A stretch of 64,000 bases of DNA from DASYKS01 sp035995205 (GCA_035995205.1 DASYKS010000017.1:124001-188000); one strand, 5' to 3'. Counted from the first letter of the stretch, positions 7,036-18,209 are shown. Notes: a model not told the origin generated them from the letters alone. Numbers and translations are program-made.

Positions 7036-9600
7036 ATGAACCAGCCGCCAGATTTCGAAGACGAGAGCCCCGAGGAGCCCGACGGGAGAGCCCAAGTTCT
7101 CTCCGAGGCGACCGCCTTGGCGTTGGAGCTGCCGTCGCTGCTCGAAGTGGTCGCTCATTTCGCGTCGACCGATTTGGGGCGCGAGCGGGTGTTGGCTCTC
7201 GCTCCGTTTGTCGAGGAAGAGCCTCTGCTCGCCCAGCGGCGGCGGATCGAAGAGGCTGGCCGGCTCATCGGGCTGGGGCCGCTGGTCCCCGATTTCGACG
7301 TTCCGGTGGGCGAGCTGGTCGAGCGTTTGGTGACCGGCCGGCCGCCGGTTCAAGGGCTTGACCTGGTTCGCTTGGCCGATCTGCTGCGCGCTTCGCGCCT
7401 GGCGGCCTCGCGCATTCGCAGCGCCGAATCCTGCCCGGCTCTCCTCAAGATCGCTCTTCGGGTGCCCGACCTGCAACAGCTTTTGTCGAAAATCGACCGC
7501 GCGCTCGACCGGCGGGGCGAGGTACGGGAGGACGCGAGCCCGAAGCTCGCCGCATTGCGGAAGCAGATCCGCCGGGTGCGCGACCAGCTCTATTCCGAGT
7601 TGGGCGGCTACGTGCAGAACCATCGCACGGAGCTGGCGGAAGAGACGATTCCGCTCCGCGGAGGACGACTGGTCCTGATGCTCGACGCGGGCGCCAAGGG
7701 CCGGAGCGGCGGTTTGATCCACGGCCGCTCGGGCACGGGCAAGAGCTTCTACTTCGAACCGATCGAGGTCGTCGAGTCGAACAACGAGCTGCAGCAGTCG
7801 GTCGAGGACGAAGAATCCGAGCGGCGGCGGATCTTGAACGAGCTGATCGCCGCGGCGCGCGCCGAGCTTCCGGCGATTTCCGGACCGGGCGGCATCGCGG
7901 ATTTCGTTGCCGAGCTCGACCTGCTCCAGGCCGCCTTGCGCTACGCCGCGGTCGCCGAGGCTCTGCTGCCCGAGATCGGACCGGGTGCGGGAGCGTCTTC
8001 CACTTACTCCCCCGAGCTGATCCTGCTGTCCGCCCGCCATCCGCTGCTCGATTCGCGCCTCGCCGAGGCACGGAAGGAAGCGCTCGGCCAGGCGGGGCAC
8101 GGCGGGACGATCGTGCCGCTCGATCTTTCGCTCATGGGGGAGCGCCGCATTCTGGTCATCACCGGCCCGAACGCGGGCGGCAAAACGGTCGCCTTGAAGA
8201 CCGCCGGCCTGCTTGCCGCCGCCGCGCTGTGCGGCCTGCCGATCCCCGCCGCGATCGGCAGCCGGGTGCCGTTCCTCTCCCGTCTGGTCGCCACGGTGGG
8301 AGACGAGCAAGATCTTTTGGCTGACCGTTCGACCTTCAGCGGCCGTCTGCTTCGCCTCAAAGAGGCGTGGGAAGCGGCGGGGCCGAACAGTCTGGTGCTG
8401 CTCGACGAGCTGGGTTCGGGCACCGATCCGGAGGAGGGGGCTGCCCTCTCGACCTCACTGCTCGAAAGTTTGGCCGAGAAGAAGACGCTCGCCGTCATCA
8501 CCACGCACCTCGCCCAGCTTGCGGCCTCGGCTCTGGAAACCGGCGGTGCTTCGTGCGCCGCGATGGAGTTCGATCCGCAGACCGGCCGGCCGACGTTCCG
8601 GCTCGTGCCCGGCCCGCCGGGAGGGAGCGAAGCGCTCGCTTTGGCGCGCCGTCTTGGCCTGCCGGCCGAATGGCTCGATCAGGCGGAAGCCCGGCTCGGC
8701 TCCGAGCACCGCGATCTGCGCCGCCTGCTGGTCGAGGTCGAGCGGGCGCGGCAGGAGCTGGCCGAGACGCGTTCCGAGCTTGAGGTCGAGCGTACGGACG
8801 CCGAGAAACTCCGCCGCCGGCTGGCCGAGGAGCTGGCCGCCGCCACGGAAGAGCGGAAGACCGTGGGGAAGAAATTGAAAGGCGATCTCGACGCCTTCCG
8901 GCGCGAGACCTCGGCTCGGCTGCGCGATGAGGTCGAGCGGCTGCGCGAGCGGTTCGAGCAGGGCAAGCGGCGCGGCCTGGAGGTGGAGGCCGCCGAGCGC
9001 TTGTTCGCCGAGGCGCCCGAGCTGGTCTCCGAGCCGGAGGCGCCCGCCGGGCCGTTGCGGGTCGGCGGCCTGGTGCGCCATCTGGGGCTCGGCTGGCAGG
9101 GGAAGCTCGAAAAGCTCGAAGGGAACCGGGCGGAAGTCTCCGTCCATGGAAAAAGGGTCCGCTGCCGGGCCGAGGAGCTGGGCGCGTTGGCCCCCGGGAG
9201 CGACGGACCGGCCAAGGCGGAGGCGTTCGTCGCCGCGGATCGCGCGGGCCGGGTCGAAGGAAGCGTAAGAGGAGTGCGCGCGCCGCGCGCGGTGCCCGGA
9301 GGAATGGGGGGCGTGCGCGGCAGCTCGCGCGATGCCGAAGAGAGCGCTTCGAGCCCGCCGGAGCTGCACCTGATCGGCCAGCGGGTCGAATCCGCCCTCG
9401 AACAGCTCGACGCCTATCTCGACCAGGCCGTTCGCGGCACCCACAAGGAGATCCGCGTGGTTCACGGCCACGGCTCGGGCAAGTTGCGCCAGGCGGTCCG
9501 CGAGCACCTGCGCGGCCACCGGGCGGTCGCTAACCTTCGGCCGGGCGATCCGGAAGAAGGCGGCAACGGTGCGACCGTCGTGACTCTCAAGAACGCCTGA
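7036..9600 (+). CDS. mutS2: Endonuclease MutS2 (Smr domain)
   Basis: An 854-residue MutS-family ATPase lacking the mismatch-recognition domain. Seen: helical core and clamp in residues 1-320, Walker A GPNAGGKTVALKTAG (near residue 378), Walker B LVLLDELGSGTDPEEGAA (near 455), a long charged coiled-coil (about 560-665), a KOW-like strand segment and a C-terminal Smr domain with LHLIGQRVESAL and HGHGSGKLRQAVREHL. MutS2 acts on branched DNA to limit recombination; in Bacillus it also senses collided ribosomes. The ATG at 7036 is taken because longer alternatives start inside the upstream terminator; a GTG at 7033 is also possible. In the Smr motif the usual LDLRG is LHLIG, which leaves nuclease activity uncertain. 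Confidence 0.93.
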   Translation: MNQPPDFEDESPEEPDGRAQVLSEATALALELPSLLEVVAHFASTDLGRERVLALAPFVEEEPLLAQRRRIEEAGRLIGLGPLVPDFDVPVGELVERLVTGRPPVQGLDLVRLADLLRASRLAASRIRSAESCPALLKIALRVPDLQQLLSKIDRALDRRGEVREDASPKLAALRKQIRRVRDQLYSELGGYVQNHRTELAEETIPLRGGRLVLMLDAGAKGRSGGLIHGRSGTGKSFYFEPIEVVESNNELQQSVEDEESERRRILNELIAAARAELPAISGPGGIADFVAELDLLQAALRYAAVAEALLPEIGPGAGASSTYSPELILLSARHPLLDSRLAEARKEALGQAGHGGTIVPLDLSLMGERRILVITGPNAGGKTVALKTAGLLAAAALCGLPIPAAIGSRVPFLSRLVATVGDEQDLLADRSTFSGRLLRLKEAWEAAGPNSLVLLDELGSGTDPEEGAALSTSLLESLAEKKTLAVITTHLAQLAASALETGGASCAAMEFDPQTGRPTFRLVPGPPGGSEALALARRLGLPAEWLDQAEARLGSEHRDLRRLLVEVERARQELAETRSELEVERTDAEKLRRRLAEELAAATEERKTVGKKLKGDLDAFRRETSARLRDEVERLRERFEQGKRRGLEVEAAERLFAEAPELVSEPEAPAGPLRVGGLVRHLGLGWQGKLEKLEGNRAEVSVHGKRVRCRAEELGALAPGSDGPAKAEAFVAADRAGRVEGSVRGVRAPRAVPGGMGGVRGSSRDAEESASSPPELHLIGQRVESALEQLDAYLDQAVRGTHKEIRVVHGHGSGKLRQAVREHLRGHRAVANLRPGDPEEGGNGATVVTLKNA

Positions 9601-9825
9601 TCGCGCCTTATTGGGGTGAGAAGGAACGGATGTGCGCCGCCAAACGTTCTAACTCTTGCGGGGCGCCTTGGTGCGGCGCGCTCCGGCGCTCGATGTCGCG
9701 TCCTCAATAAAGGGGCGGCACGCACTCCAAGAAGTATCCCGTGAGCAGAATTTACCGGCGACAGGAAATTGGCCGTCCGCAGGCGTCTCAACCGTCAACG
9801 AATCTAAGCCATCTAGGCAACGACC

Positions 9826-11667
9826 ATGGCCCTCGGCAACGTACATCTGACTCCGCAGCTGATTCAGGCGGTCCGCGACGCGGCGGACATCCTGAACGTC
9901 GCCTCGGAGCATACCCGGCTGCAAAAGGCCGGGCGCCGGTACCAGGGTCTCTGCCCGTTGCACAAGGAGAAGAGCCCCTCGTTCGGCGTCGATCCCGGCC
10001 CCGGACTGTTCTACTGCTTCGGTTGCGGCCAGGGGGGCGACGCGATCAAGCTCCACATGCTGCTTTCGGGGGACGACTTTCCGGCCGCGATCGAGTCGCT
10101 CGCCCGCCGGTACGGCATTCCGCTCCCCGCGGCGCCCGAGCGGCGCGGGGGCCGGGACGAGCGCGATCTGGAAGGGGCGCTGGCGGCAGCCCAAGGGTAT
10201 TTCGTCGACCAGTTGAAGCGCTCGACGTTCGCCCGCGGGTACCTCGAAAAGCGGGGGATTCCGGGCGCGCTGATCGACCGTTTCGGCCTCGGGTTCGCGC
10301 CGGACGGCTGGCGCGGTCTGTTCGATGCCCTGCGGGGCAAAATTCCCGTCGGCGACCTCGAAGCGGCCGGCCTGGTCGCGCGGCCGGAGCGGAGCGCCGA
10401 GCGCCAGGGCGGCGACCCGTACGACCGTTTCCGCAACCGGTTGATGTTCCCGATCAAGAACGCCGCGGGCCGGCTGGTCGGCTTCGGCGGCCGGGCGCTG
10501 GGCGACGACAAGGCGAAGTACGTCAACACTTCGGAGACCGCGAGCTTCCACAAGGGAAACCTGCTCTACGGCCTCGACCAGGCGAAACGGGCGATCCGCG
10601 AGAGCGGCCGGGCGATCCTGGTCGAAGGGTATTTCGACGTCCTCGGCGCCGTCGCCTGCGGCCTGGAAGGAGCCGTGGCGGGGATGGGCACGGCGCTGAC
10701 GCCTGAGCAGGCGAAGCTCCTCAAGCGTTATGCCGAGGAGGCCGTGATCGCTTACGACGGGGACAGCGCGGGGGAGAACGCGTTCCGCCGCGCGCTGCCG
10801 CTGCTCCTCTCCGAGGGGCTCGCCGTGCGCCGCGCGCGCTTCCCCGACGGGCACGATCCCGATTCGCTCCGCCTCGCCCAAGGGCCGGAGGCGGTCGCCG
10901 CGGCGGTCGCCGACGCGCCGGACGGAGTGGTCGCCGAGCTGGAAAGGGTCGCCCCGGCGGAAAGCGCTCATGAGCCGCGCGAACAGGCCAAGGCCGCCGC
11001 GGCGGTCGCCGAGCTGCTGCGCCCGATCCCCGACGCGATCCTGCGCTGGAGTTACGCCCGGGTCGCCGCCGAACGCATACAGGTGCCCGCCGAGCTGATG
11101 TCCCGCCGGATGGGATCCGAGGCTCCCTCTCCCAACCGGGGCGAAACGCCCCGAACTTCCGGATTGCCGCCCGAATCGCCCTCCCCGGCGCTTCGCGGCA
11201 AGCGCCTGGTCCGGACCACGGAGGAGCAGGTGCTGGAATTCCTGCTCGCGGGCGAGGCCCTGCCGGCGCTTTCCGAGCTGCCGGAACCCGAAGCGTTCCT
11301 CGATGCCGAATGCAGGAATATTTTCCGCGCGTTCGTTGCTTTATACGGCCGGAGCAGTGGCTCCCCCCCGGATGTTCGCTCGGTTCGCACCGAGCTCGAA
11401 CCCGATGATCGGGCGATTGCCCGTCTTTCTCAAATCGTGATAGAAGGCGCCGTTACCCTGGGAAAGCCTGGGCTTTCCGGGTCCCTCGAAAAACTAGTAC
11501 GCCGTTGGCAGCAACAGCGGCTCAAAGATCTGGCGAGCGAGATCCTTCGGGCCGAGCGCGCTGGGGACCACGTTCGCTTAGAGAGGCTCCTCGCCGAGAA
11601 GACGAGGTTGGCCCGCTCCCTGCATTCCCGGAATTCCCGGATGAGTGCGGGAGATTCTATAAGTTGA
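9826..11667 (+). CDS. dnaG: DNA primase
   Basis: A 613-residue bacterial primase that makes RNA primers at the replication fork. The N-terminal CHC2 zinc finger is complete: CPLHKEKSPSF followed by FYCFGCGQGGDAI. The catalytic core with DRFRNRLMFPI and GFGGRALGDDKAKYVNTSET follows, then the TOPRIM domain with ILVEGYFDVLGAVACG and the AYDGDSAGENAF aspartates. The C-terminal third is a low-complexity linker and a helical DnaB-interacting region. The ATG at 9826 gives the standard N-terminus. It sits 225 bp after mutS2 and 67 bp before rpoD, the conserved dnaG-rpoD order. The 225-bp gap shows no other gene or clear regulatory site. Confidence 0.96.
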   Translation: MALGNVHLTPQLIQAVRDAADILNVASEHTRLQKAGRRYQGLCPLHKEKSPSFGVDPGPGLFYCFGCGQGGDAIKLHMLLSGDDFPAAIESLARRYGIPLPAAPERRGGRDERDLEGALAAAQGYFVDQLKRSTFARGYLEKRGIPGALIDRFGLGFAPDGWRGLFDALRGKIPVGDLEAAGLVARPERSAERQGGDPYDRFRNRLMFPIKNAAGRLVGFGGRALGDDKAKYVNTSETASFHKGNLLYGLDQAKRAIRESGRAILVEGYFDVLGAVACGLEGAVAGMGTALTPEQAKLLKRYAEEAVIAYDGDSAGENAFRRALPLLLSEGLAVRRARFPDGHDPDSLRLAQGPEAVAAAVADAPDGVVAELERVAPAESAHEPREQAKAAAAVAELLRPIPDAILRWSYARVAAERIQVPAELMSRRMGSEAPSPNRGETPRTSGLPPESPSPALRGKRLVRTTEEQVLEFLLAGEALPALSELPEPEAFLDAECRNIFRAFVALYGRSSGSPPDVRSVRTELEPDDRAIARLSQIVIEGAVTLGKPGLSGSLEKLVRRWQQQRLKDLASEILRAERAGDHVRLERLLAEKTRLARSLHSRNSRMSAGDSIS

Positions 11668-11734
11668 CGCGTCGGTTCCCGCAGCGCGATTCCCCAATGA
11701 CCCGCTCTCCAAAGACGCCGCGAGGAGGCTCAAC

Positions 11735-13444
<1,710 letters not shown>

Positions 13445-13468
13445 ACAAAACTCACCTGTAGAGAATTG

Positions 13469-13502
13469 ACGCCGTAGTGCTTCAGAGCACTACGGCGTTT
13501 TT
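13469..13502 (+). terminator. Rho-independent terminator after rpoD
   Basis: ACGCCGTAGTGC at 13469-13480 pairs perfectly with GCACTACGGCGT at 13487-13498 around a six-base loop and runs into five T. The 12-bp perfect stem 25 bp after the rpoD stop closes the macromolecular-synthesis cluster. Confidence 0.95.
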
Positions 13503-13607
13503 GTTAGCGGCTTGGCGTGGAGGGCGTCCAGGGAAGGGCGGACGCCAGTTATGCAGACCTTAGCCTCGTCGCCATAAGATCCATAAGTCATGGTAAGGTC
13601 TGTTGAG

Positions 13608-14816
13608 ATGGATGAGCTCACCAATCCTTACCGTCCGGGCGCCGGAGCCCAACCGCCTGCTCTAATCGGTCGAGATGAGTTGATTGAGCGATTTGGAGTG
13701 ACCTTACGCCGGGCTCTCGCAGGCAGACCTGGGAAAAGCCTAATGCCCATCGGGCTCCGGGGCGTAGGCAAAACGGTCCTTCTCAATCGATTCGTCGAAA
13801 TCGCCGTGACTGAAGGCATCCGCTGTGCGTACATTGAAGCCCCAGAGACCAAAAACTTCAGGGCTCTTTTCGCAGCGCATTTGAGAAAGGTGCTGCTAAC
13901 CCTGAGAAGCACGGGACCCACGCATGCGATCAAGAAGGCTCTTGGTGTATTGAAGGCATTTAGCCTTCAGCTGCCAGACGGATCATCAGTAAGTATTGAC
14001 GTTGAACCGCTCTTCGGTCAGGGGGACTCAGGAATCCTCGCCGAGGACATCACCGATCTCCTAGTAGCAGTTGGTGAGGCCGTCCGCTCGCGAGACTCGG
14101 GCTTCCTCCTGGCGATCGACGAAGTTCAGTATCTCTCGATCGATGAATTGGCCGCCCTGATCATGGCTGTGCATCGCACGACACAGTCCGATCTGCCCGT
14201 AGTTCTAGCAGGGGCAGGTCTTCCCCAGCTGCCAGGCATTGCGGGAGATGCGAAATCTTACGCGGAGCGGCTGTTTGACTTCCCTGAAATCGGCTCGTTG
14301 ATGCACGATGATGCAGCGGCGGCGCTCTTGATCCCGGCCCAAAAGGCGGGGGTCGAATTTCAGGAGTCGGCACTCCACAAACTCGTAGAGTTAGCCCACG
14401 GTTACCCTTACTTCCTGCAAGAGTGGGGCTATCACGTCTGGAATTATGCCGAAGCTTCTCCGATCAGCCTCCACGACGTAGAGGCCGCTCGAGAGTCGGT
14501 GATCAGACAGCTAGATAAGAACTTCTTCCTTGTCCGCTACGATCGGCTTACCCCAAAAGAAAAGGAGTATCTCCGCGCTATGGCCCACCTTGGACCCGGA
14601 CCGCACCGATCAGGAGATATTGCAACGTGCTTGCGGGTCAAAGTTGAGACCGTCGCGCCCCGTCGGTCAGCGCTGATTGTCAAAGGAATGATCTACAGCC
14701 CAGCCCATGGCGACACGGCGTTCACCGTGCCTCTGTTCGATGAGTATCTAAAGAGAGTCATGCCGGACTGGGCGCCAAGCCATGCGGCGCCATCGAGCGC
14801 GGCTCCGATCGGATAG
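13608..14816 (+). CDS. AAA/STAND-like ATP-binding protein with C-terminal winged helix
   Basis: A 402-residue ATPase of the archaeal-ATPase/Orc1-Cdc6-like group. The N-terminus NPYRPGAGAQPPALIGRDEL precedes the Walker A GLRGVGKTVLLNRF (residues 48-61); Walker B is FLLAIDEVQYLS (near 167). The C-terminal 100 residues are predicted winged-helix (GPHRSGDIATCLRVKVETVAPRRSALIVKGMIYSP). Homologues occur scattered in actinobacteria and other phyla, often without a known role; ligand-triggered or stress-related ATPase functions are possible. ATG codons occur at 13590 and 13608; the latter has AAGG at suitable distance and starts the conserved segment. Third-position GC is visibly lower than in flanking genes, which suggests transfer. 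It stands alone after the rpoD terminator. Confidence 0.75.
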   Translation: MDELTNPYRPGAGAQPPALIGRDELIERFGVTLRRALAGRPGKSLMPIGLRGVGKTVLLNRFVEIAVTEGIRCAYIEAPETKNFRALFAAHLRKVLLTLRSTGPTHAIKKALGVLKAFSLQLPDGSSVSIDVEPLFGQGDSGILAEDITDLLVAVGEAVRSRDSGFLLAIDEVQYLSIDELAALIMAVHRTTQSDLPVVLAGAGLPQLPGIAGDAKSYAERLFDFPEIGSLMHDDAAAALLIPAQKAGVEFQESALHKLVELAHGYPYFLQEWGYHVWNYAEASPISLHDVEAARESVIRQLDKNFFLVRYDRLTPKEKEYLRAMAHLGPGPHRSGDIATCLRVKVETVAPRRSALIVKGMIYSPAHGDTAFTVPLFDEYLKRVMPDWAPSHAAPSSAAPIG

Positions 14817-14931
14817 GACCCAAGCCCTCTGGCGACCTCTGGACGCCCTTACCGTTGACACCACCGGGAGCGGGTGCTACGTTCCCGCGCCTGAAATCGC
14901 GGCTTCTTCGCCGCGGCGGAGATCCGCCTCA

Positions 14932-15246
14932 ATGGCCGAAACCAAGCTCGGAAACAAGCACGAGTGTTATAGCTGCGGCACCAAGTTCTACGATTTGGGC
15001 AAGCCGGAGCCGATCTGCCCGAAGTGCGGCGCCAACCAGACCCACGCCGCCCCGTCGACCCAGCTCGCCGCGACCCAGGCGGCGCGCAAGAAGCGTAAGG
15101 CGGAAGTGGCGCGCACGTTCGACGACGAGCCGGAAGAGGTCGCAGGGGAGGTCGCGGCGGACGACGAGCTGATCGACGACGATCTCGTCGGAGCCGACCT
15201 CACCCCCGACGAGGAAGAAGAGGACATCGACGACGACGAGGAGTGA
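14932..15246 (+). CDS. FYDLN-acid family zinc-ribbon protein (TIGR02300-like)
   Basis: A 104-residue protein. The N-terminal half has a four-cysteine zinc ribbon (CYSCG then CPKCG) enclosing the name-giving FYDLGKPEP segment (canonical FYDLN). The C-terminal half is almost purely Asp/Glu (DDDLVGADLTPDEEEEDIDDDEE). The family is widespread, cytoplasmic and of unknown function. The ATG at 14932 starts the conserved ribbon. It overlaps the presumed folK start by four bases (GTGA). Confidence 0.85.
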   Translation: MAETKLGNKHECYSCGTKFYDLGKPEPICPKCGANQTHAAPSTQLAATQAARKKRKAEVARTFDDEPEEVAGEVAADDELIDDDLVGADLTPDEEEEDIDDDEE

Positions 15247-15721
15247 CCCTCAGGTCGCGCTCGCCCTCGGAGGCAACCTCGGGCCCGTCGAAGAGCACTT
15301 CGATCGGGCCTTTGTCGTTTTGCGCCACCATCTGTCGGACGTTCGGGTGGCGCCGTTCTACCGCACCCCCGCGGTCTCGCCGATTCCTCAGGCGGACTAC
15401 CTGAACACCGCGCTCGTCGCTCGCTCTCCCCTCGACGCGGAATCGCTCCTGGCGCTCTGCCAGGCGATCGAGCGCTCGGTCGGCCGCCGCCGACGCGGTG
15501 AGCGCTGGGGGCCGCGCCCGCTCGACCTCGACCTGCTCTGGTTCGGCGAGCGGATCTCCCACCGTCCCGAGCTGACCCTTCCTCACCCCCGCCTCGCCGA
15601 GCGGCGCTTCGTGCTCCAGCCGCTCGCCGATCTGATCCCCGACGTCCAGGTGCCATCGGCAGGGCGGACGGTGCGCGAGCTGCTCGCCCGCTTGCCCCTT
15701 GAGACGATCGAGCGGGTCTAA
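15243..15721 (+). CDS. folK: 2-amino-4-hydroxy-6-hydroxymethyldihydropteridine pyrophosphokinase, start region frameshifted
   Basis: HPPK transfers pyrophosphate from ATP to the pterin in folate synthesis. The frame encodes VALALGGNLGPVEEHF at the N-terminus, VAPFYRTPAVSPIPQADYLN, the catalytic RRRRGERWGPRPLDLDLLWF with the metal-binding DLD, and the family-typical LPHPRLAERRFVLQPL. In this frame there is no ATG, GTG or TTG upstream of the essential N-terminal strand; the first is a TTG at 15320 inside the domain. One extra C in the CCC run at 15247-15249 would join the GTG at 15243 to the frame and give the ideal N-terminus MTPQVALALGGNLG, overlapping the upstream stop as GTGA. An indel (assembly error or real mutation) is therefore likely. 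Confidence 0.85.
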
Positions 15722-15740
15722 AAATTGATAGGGTCGCACC

Positions 15741-16124
15741 ATGTTCAACGGCGCCCATGTTCTCTTCTATAGCCGCGACCCGGAAGCCGATCGGGCCTTC
15801 TTTAGCGACGTCCTGGAGCTTCGCTCGGTCGATGCGGGGCACGGCTGGCTGATCTTCGCGCTGCCCCCGGCGGAGGCTGCCCTCCACCCGATCGAAGATG
15901 ACGATTCTCCCGGACAGAAACACGCAGGGCATCAACTCCTGGGGGCGGTCGTCTACCTGATGTGCGAAGACCTCCAGGCGACCGTCCAGGCGCTCGCCGC
16001 GAAGAACGTCGTCTGCACCGAGATCGACCAAGCGCCTTGGGGTCTAAAGACGACGATTCCGCTGCCGAGCGGCGGTGAGCTCGGCCTCTACCAGCCGAGG
16101 CACCCCACGGCGCTGGGGCTGTAG
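15741..16124 (+). CDS. VOC-superfamily (glyoxalase/bleomycin-resistance fold) protein
   Basis: A 127-residue protein with the paired beta-alpha-beta-beta-beta layout of the vicinal oxygen chelate fold: HVLFYSRDPEADRAFFSDVLEL at the start and MCEDLQATVQALAAKN followed by GLKTTIPLPSGGELGLYQPRHP at the end. Acidic and histidine residues at potential metal positions are present (His5-6, Glu/His late), but reaction and substrate cannot be told. It begins 19 bp after folK and is probably in the same transcript. Confidence 0.78.
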   Translation: MFNGAHVLFYSRDPEADRAFFSDVLELRSVDAGHGWLIFALPPAEAALHPIEDDDSPGQKHAGHQLLGAVVYLMCEDLQATVQALAAKNVVCTEIDQAPWGLKTTIPLPSGGELGLYQPRHPTALGL

Positions 16125-16156
16125 CGACCCAGGCAAGGCGCCGAGCTTCGGGTGCC

Positions 16157-16852
16157 ATGCGTTTAGTCACCTGGAACTGCTGCCGCGGAGCCTACGCGAG
16201 GAAGGTGCCGCTGCTCGATTCGCTGGCGGCCGATATTGCGGTCGTGCAGGAGTGCGCGAGGCCGGAGAGAGAATCTCGAACCTGCCTCTGGTTCGGCGAC
16301 AACCCACGGCAGGGCCTCGCGGTGCAGGCTCGGCCGCCGTATCGGCTCAGAGCGCTTCCGCCCTTGCCCGACGTTCCGAAGTACGTAATCCCGATCTCCG
16401 TAACCGGGCCGAAACCGTTCACGCTCATGGCGGTCTGGATGCTCGGCAAGCCTCAGACCTACCCCTATGTCGAAGGCTCCGTAAGGGCCATCGACATGTA
16501 TCGGGATTTGATGGCCCGCTCTCCCACGGTCGTCCTCGGAGATTTGAACTCCAACACAATCTGGGATCACGAGCACAAGCCTCACCTCAGCCACTCAGGA
16601 CTGGTCTCTCGCCTTTCCGATCTCGGCCTCGTGAGCGCCTATCACCACTGCCTCGATGAGCCGCATGGATGCGAGACACAGCCGACGTTTTACTTTCAAT
16701 GGAAGAAGGAGCGTCCCTACCATATCGACTACTGCTTCCTGCCGCGGAAATGGGCCAAGAAGGGGCTCCGCGTGGAGATCGGCTCCTACGAAGAGTGGCG
16801 CGCCTTCAGCGATCACCGGCCCCTGCTCGTGGAGGTCGGGGATGTCCGTTGA
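16157..16852 (+). CDS. Endonuclease/exonuclease/phosphatase (EEP)-fold protein
   Basis: A 231-residue protein carrying all the landmarks of the DNase I-like EEP superfamily: the N-terminal strand LVTWNCCRG (metal-site Asn), VVQEC with the metal-binding Glu, VLGDLNSNTIWD with the catalytic Asp and Asn, YHIDYCFL and the C-terminal FSDHRPLLVEV (Asp-His). Members hydrolyse phosphodiesters in DNA, RNA, lipids or inositol phosphates; the compact size without signal peptide fits an intracellular nuclease-like enzyme. The ATG at 16157 begins directly at the first strand. Substrate unknown. Confidence 0.82.
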   Translation: MRLVTWNCCRGAYARKVPLLDSLAADIAVVQECARPERESRTCLWFGDNPRQGLAVQARPPYRLRALPPLPDVPKYVIPISVTGPKPFTLMAVWMLGKPQTYPYVEGSVRAIDMYRDLMARSPTVVLGDLNSNTIWDHEHKPHLSHSGLVSRLSDLGLVSAYHHCLDEPHGCETQPTFYFQWKKERPYHIDYCFLPRKWAKKGLRVEIGSYEEWRAFSDHRPLLVEVGDVR

Positions 16853-16981
16853 GCGCAGGGTAGAGGTCGTCCCCTATGGGCAACTCGCTATGATCATCAG
16901 CGCCCAGGCAGCGTAGCGACCTGGTTCCCGGAGATCGCGGAGCAGGCGCCTCATTCTTTTGACTTCCGAAGGAGCATCTCG

Positions 16982-18136
16982 ATGAGAACAGGAAGGCCGC
17001 AACCCCTCGTGGTTCTAGGTCTATGTCTTCTGGCGCTGCTCTCGGCGATGGCGGCCTACGGTCAGGACGACACGCTGGAAGCGAAGACCCTCGCTCGACT
17101 TGAACAGCTCCGCGCCGTCCAGGCGGGCCAGAGCGCCGAGGTGAACGATGCCTATAACGAGCAGATGAATGCAACGTGGGAGCTCTTCTCAACCCACAAG
17201 GAGGAAGTTCTCCCCATCTTGCGGAGTCGGTTACGAGCTGAGATTGCGCGGCAGGTGCCGAGCGACCTGATCCTGCTCGACGTCGGTTTCTTCGTCTATT
17301 TGAACGACGGCGCGGAAGGCAAAGAGGTGAGCCTCGACGCGCTCACCCGTTTGAACCTCGAATCTCCTCTCGTCTTGGCGAACCACCAAGAGTTGTTCCA
17401 TTTCGTCCATAAAGCCGCCCAAGATCATGCCGTCCGCGTGCTCCCGGTGATCGAGAGGGCGTTTCTTCGCTCGGAGGAGGAGATTGTAGTCCCCGAGCAC
17501 GCGCTGATTCTCGATGGCTCTCGCGCCTGCGTTTTTCTCTATGGCGCCTATGGCCCCGAATCCGAGGGCCTCTTGAGGACGAAGCTCGCCGACCCATCTC
17601 TCGCCCGGCGTGTACTGGAGATCCTGTCGTGGCTCGGATCCCCGGATTCACTTCCGGAGGTTCGCACCGCGCTCAACGCTTCACCCGACGATGAAACCTT
17701 CGCCCGGGTGGCGTCCTACATGATGCGGTCGGCGGGTCCGGCGGGCCGCGATGCCCTTCTTGGTTTGGCCGCCGAAGGACTCAACCCCGGGGTTCGACCT
17801 TCTCTCGGCAAGATCCAGGCCGAGGCTCGAGGCACCTCGTTCGAGTCCATCCGGGCCTCTTTCGCCGATTTTCCGGGTGACAGAGGTCTCTCCGAAACCG
17901 AGGTGACAGCACGAATGGCGGCCATGATCGAAAACTTCGGCGTCGACGACCGGACCAGCCCGATTGTGTATCTCGACTCGGGACTGAGCCCGGAACGTCT
18001 GATTACGGATCTTTCGACCGTTCGGTCTCGCAGGCTGTTCAGCGTTTCCGACGAGGTGCTCGGCGACGTCGAGATCACCAACCTGTTAATCAATGGGCTC
18101 CGCTACAAGGCGGCGCTGCCCGCCAAAGAGAAGTAG
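16982..18136 (+). CDS. Secreted hypothetical protein with HEAT-like helical repeats
   Basis: A 384-residue protein with an N-terminal signal peptide (hydrophobic LVVLGLCLLALLSAMAAYG, likely cleaved before QDD). The mature part is helical with irregular repeats such as RRVLEILSWLGSPDSLPEVRTAL and EVTARMAAMIENFG, reminiscent of HEAT/ARM folds. No catalytic motif is recognised. The ATG at 16982 has GAAGGAG ten bases upstream. I do not recognise the family; a periplasmic role is inferred from the signal peptide. Confidence 0.7.
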   Translation: MRTGRPQPLVVLGLCLLALLSAMAAYGQDDTLEAKTLARLEQLRAVQAGQSAEVNDAYNEQMNATWELFSTHKEEVLPILRSRLRAEIARQVPSDLILLDVGFFVYLNDGAEGKEVSLDALTRLNLESPLVLANHQELFHFVHKAAQDHAVRVLPVIERAFLRSEEEIVVPEHALILDGSRACVFLYGAYGPESEGLLRTKLADPSLARRVLEILSWLGSPDSLPEVRTALNASPDDETFARVASYMMRSAGPAGRDALLGLAAEGLNPGVRPSLGKIQAEARGTSFESIRASFADFPGDRGLSETEVTARMAAMIENFGVDDRTSPIVYLDSGLSPERLITDLSTVRSRRLFSVSDEVLGDVEITNLLINGLRYKAALPAKEK

Positions 18137-18209
18137 CGACTGCCGGAGGCGGATCTCCGAGAAGCCAGCCGGAGCGCCGCCCGAAGGGGCGCGAACCGAG
18201 GAGCGCAGC

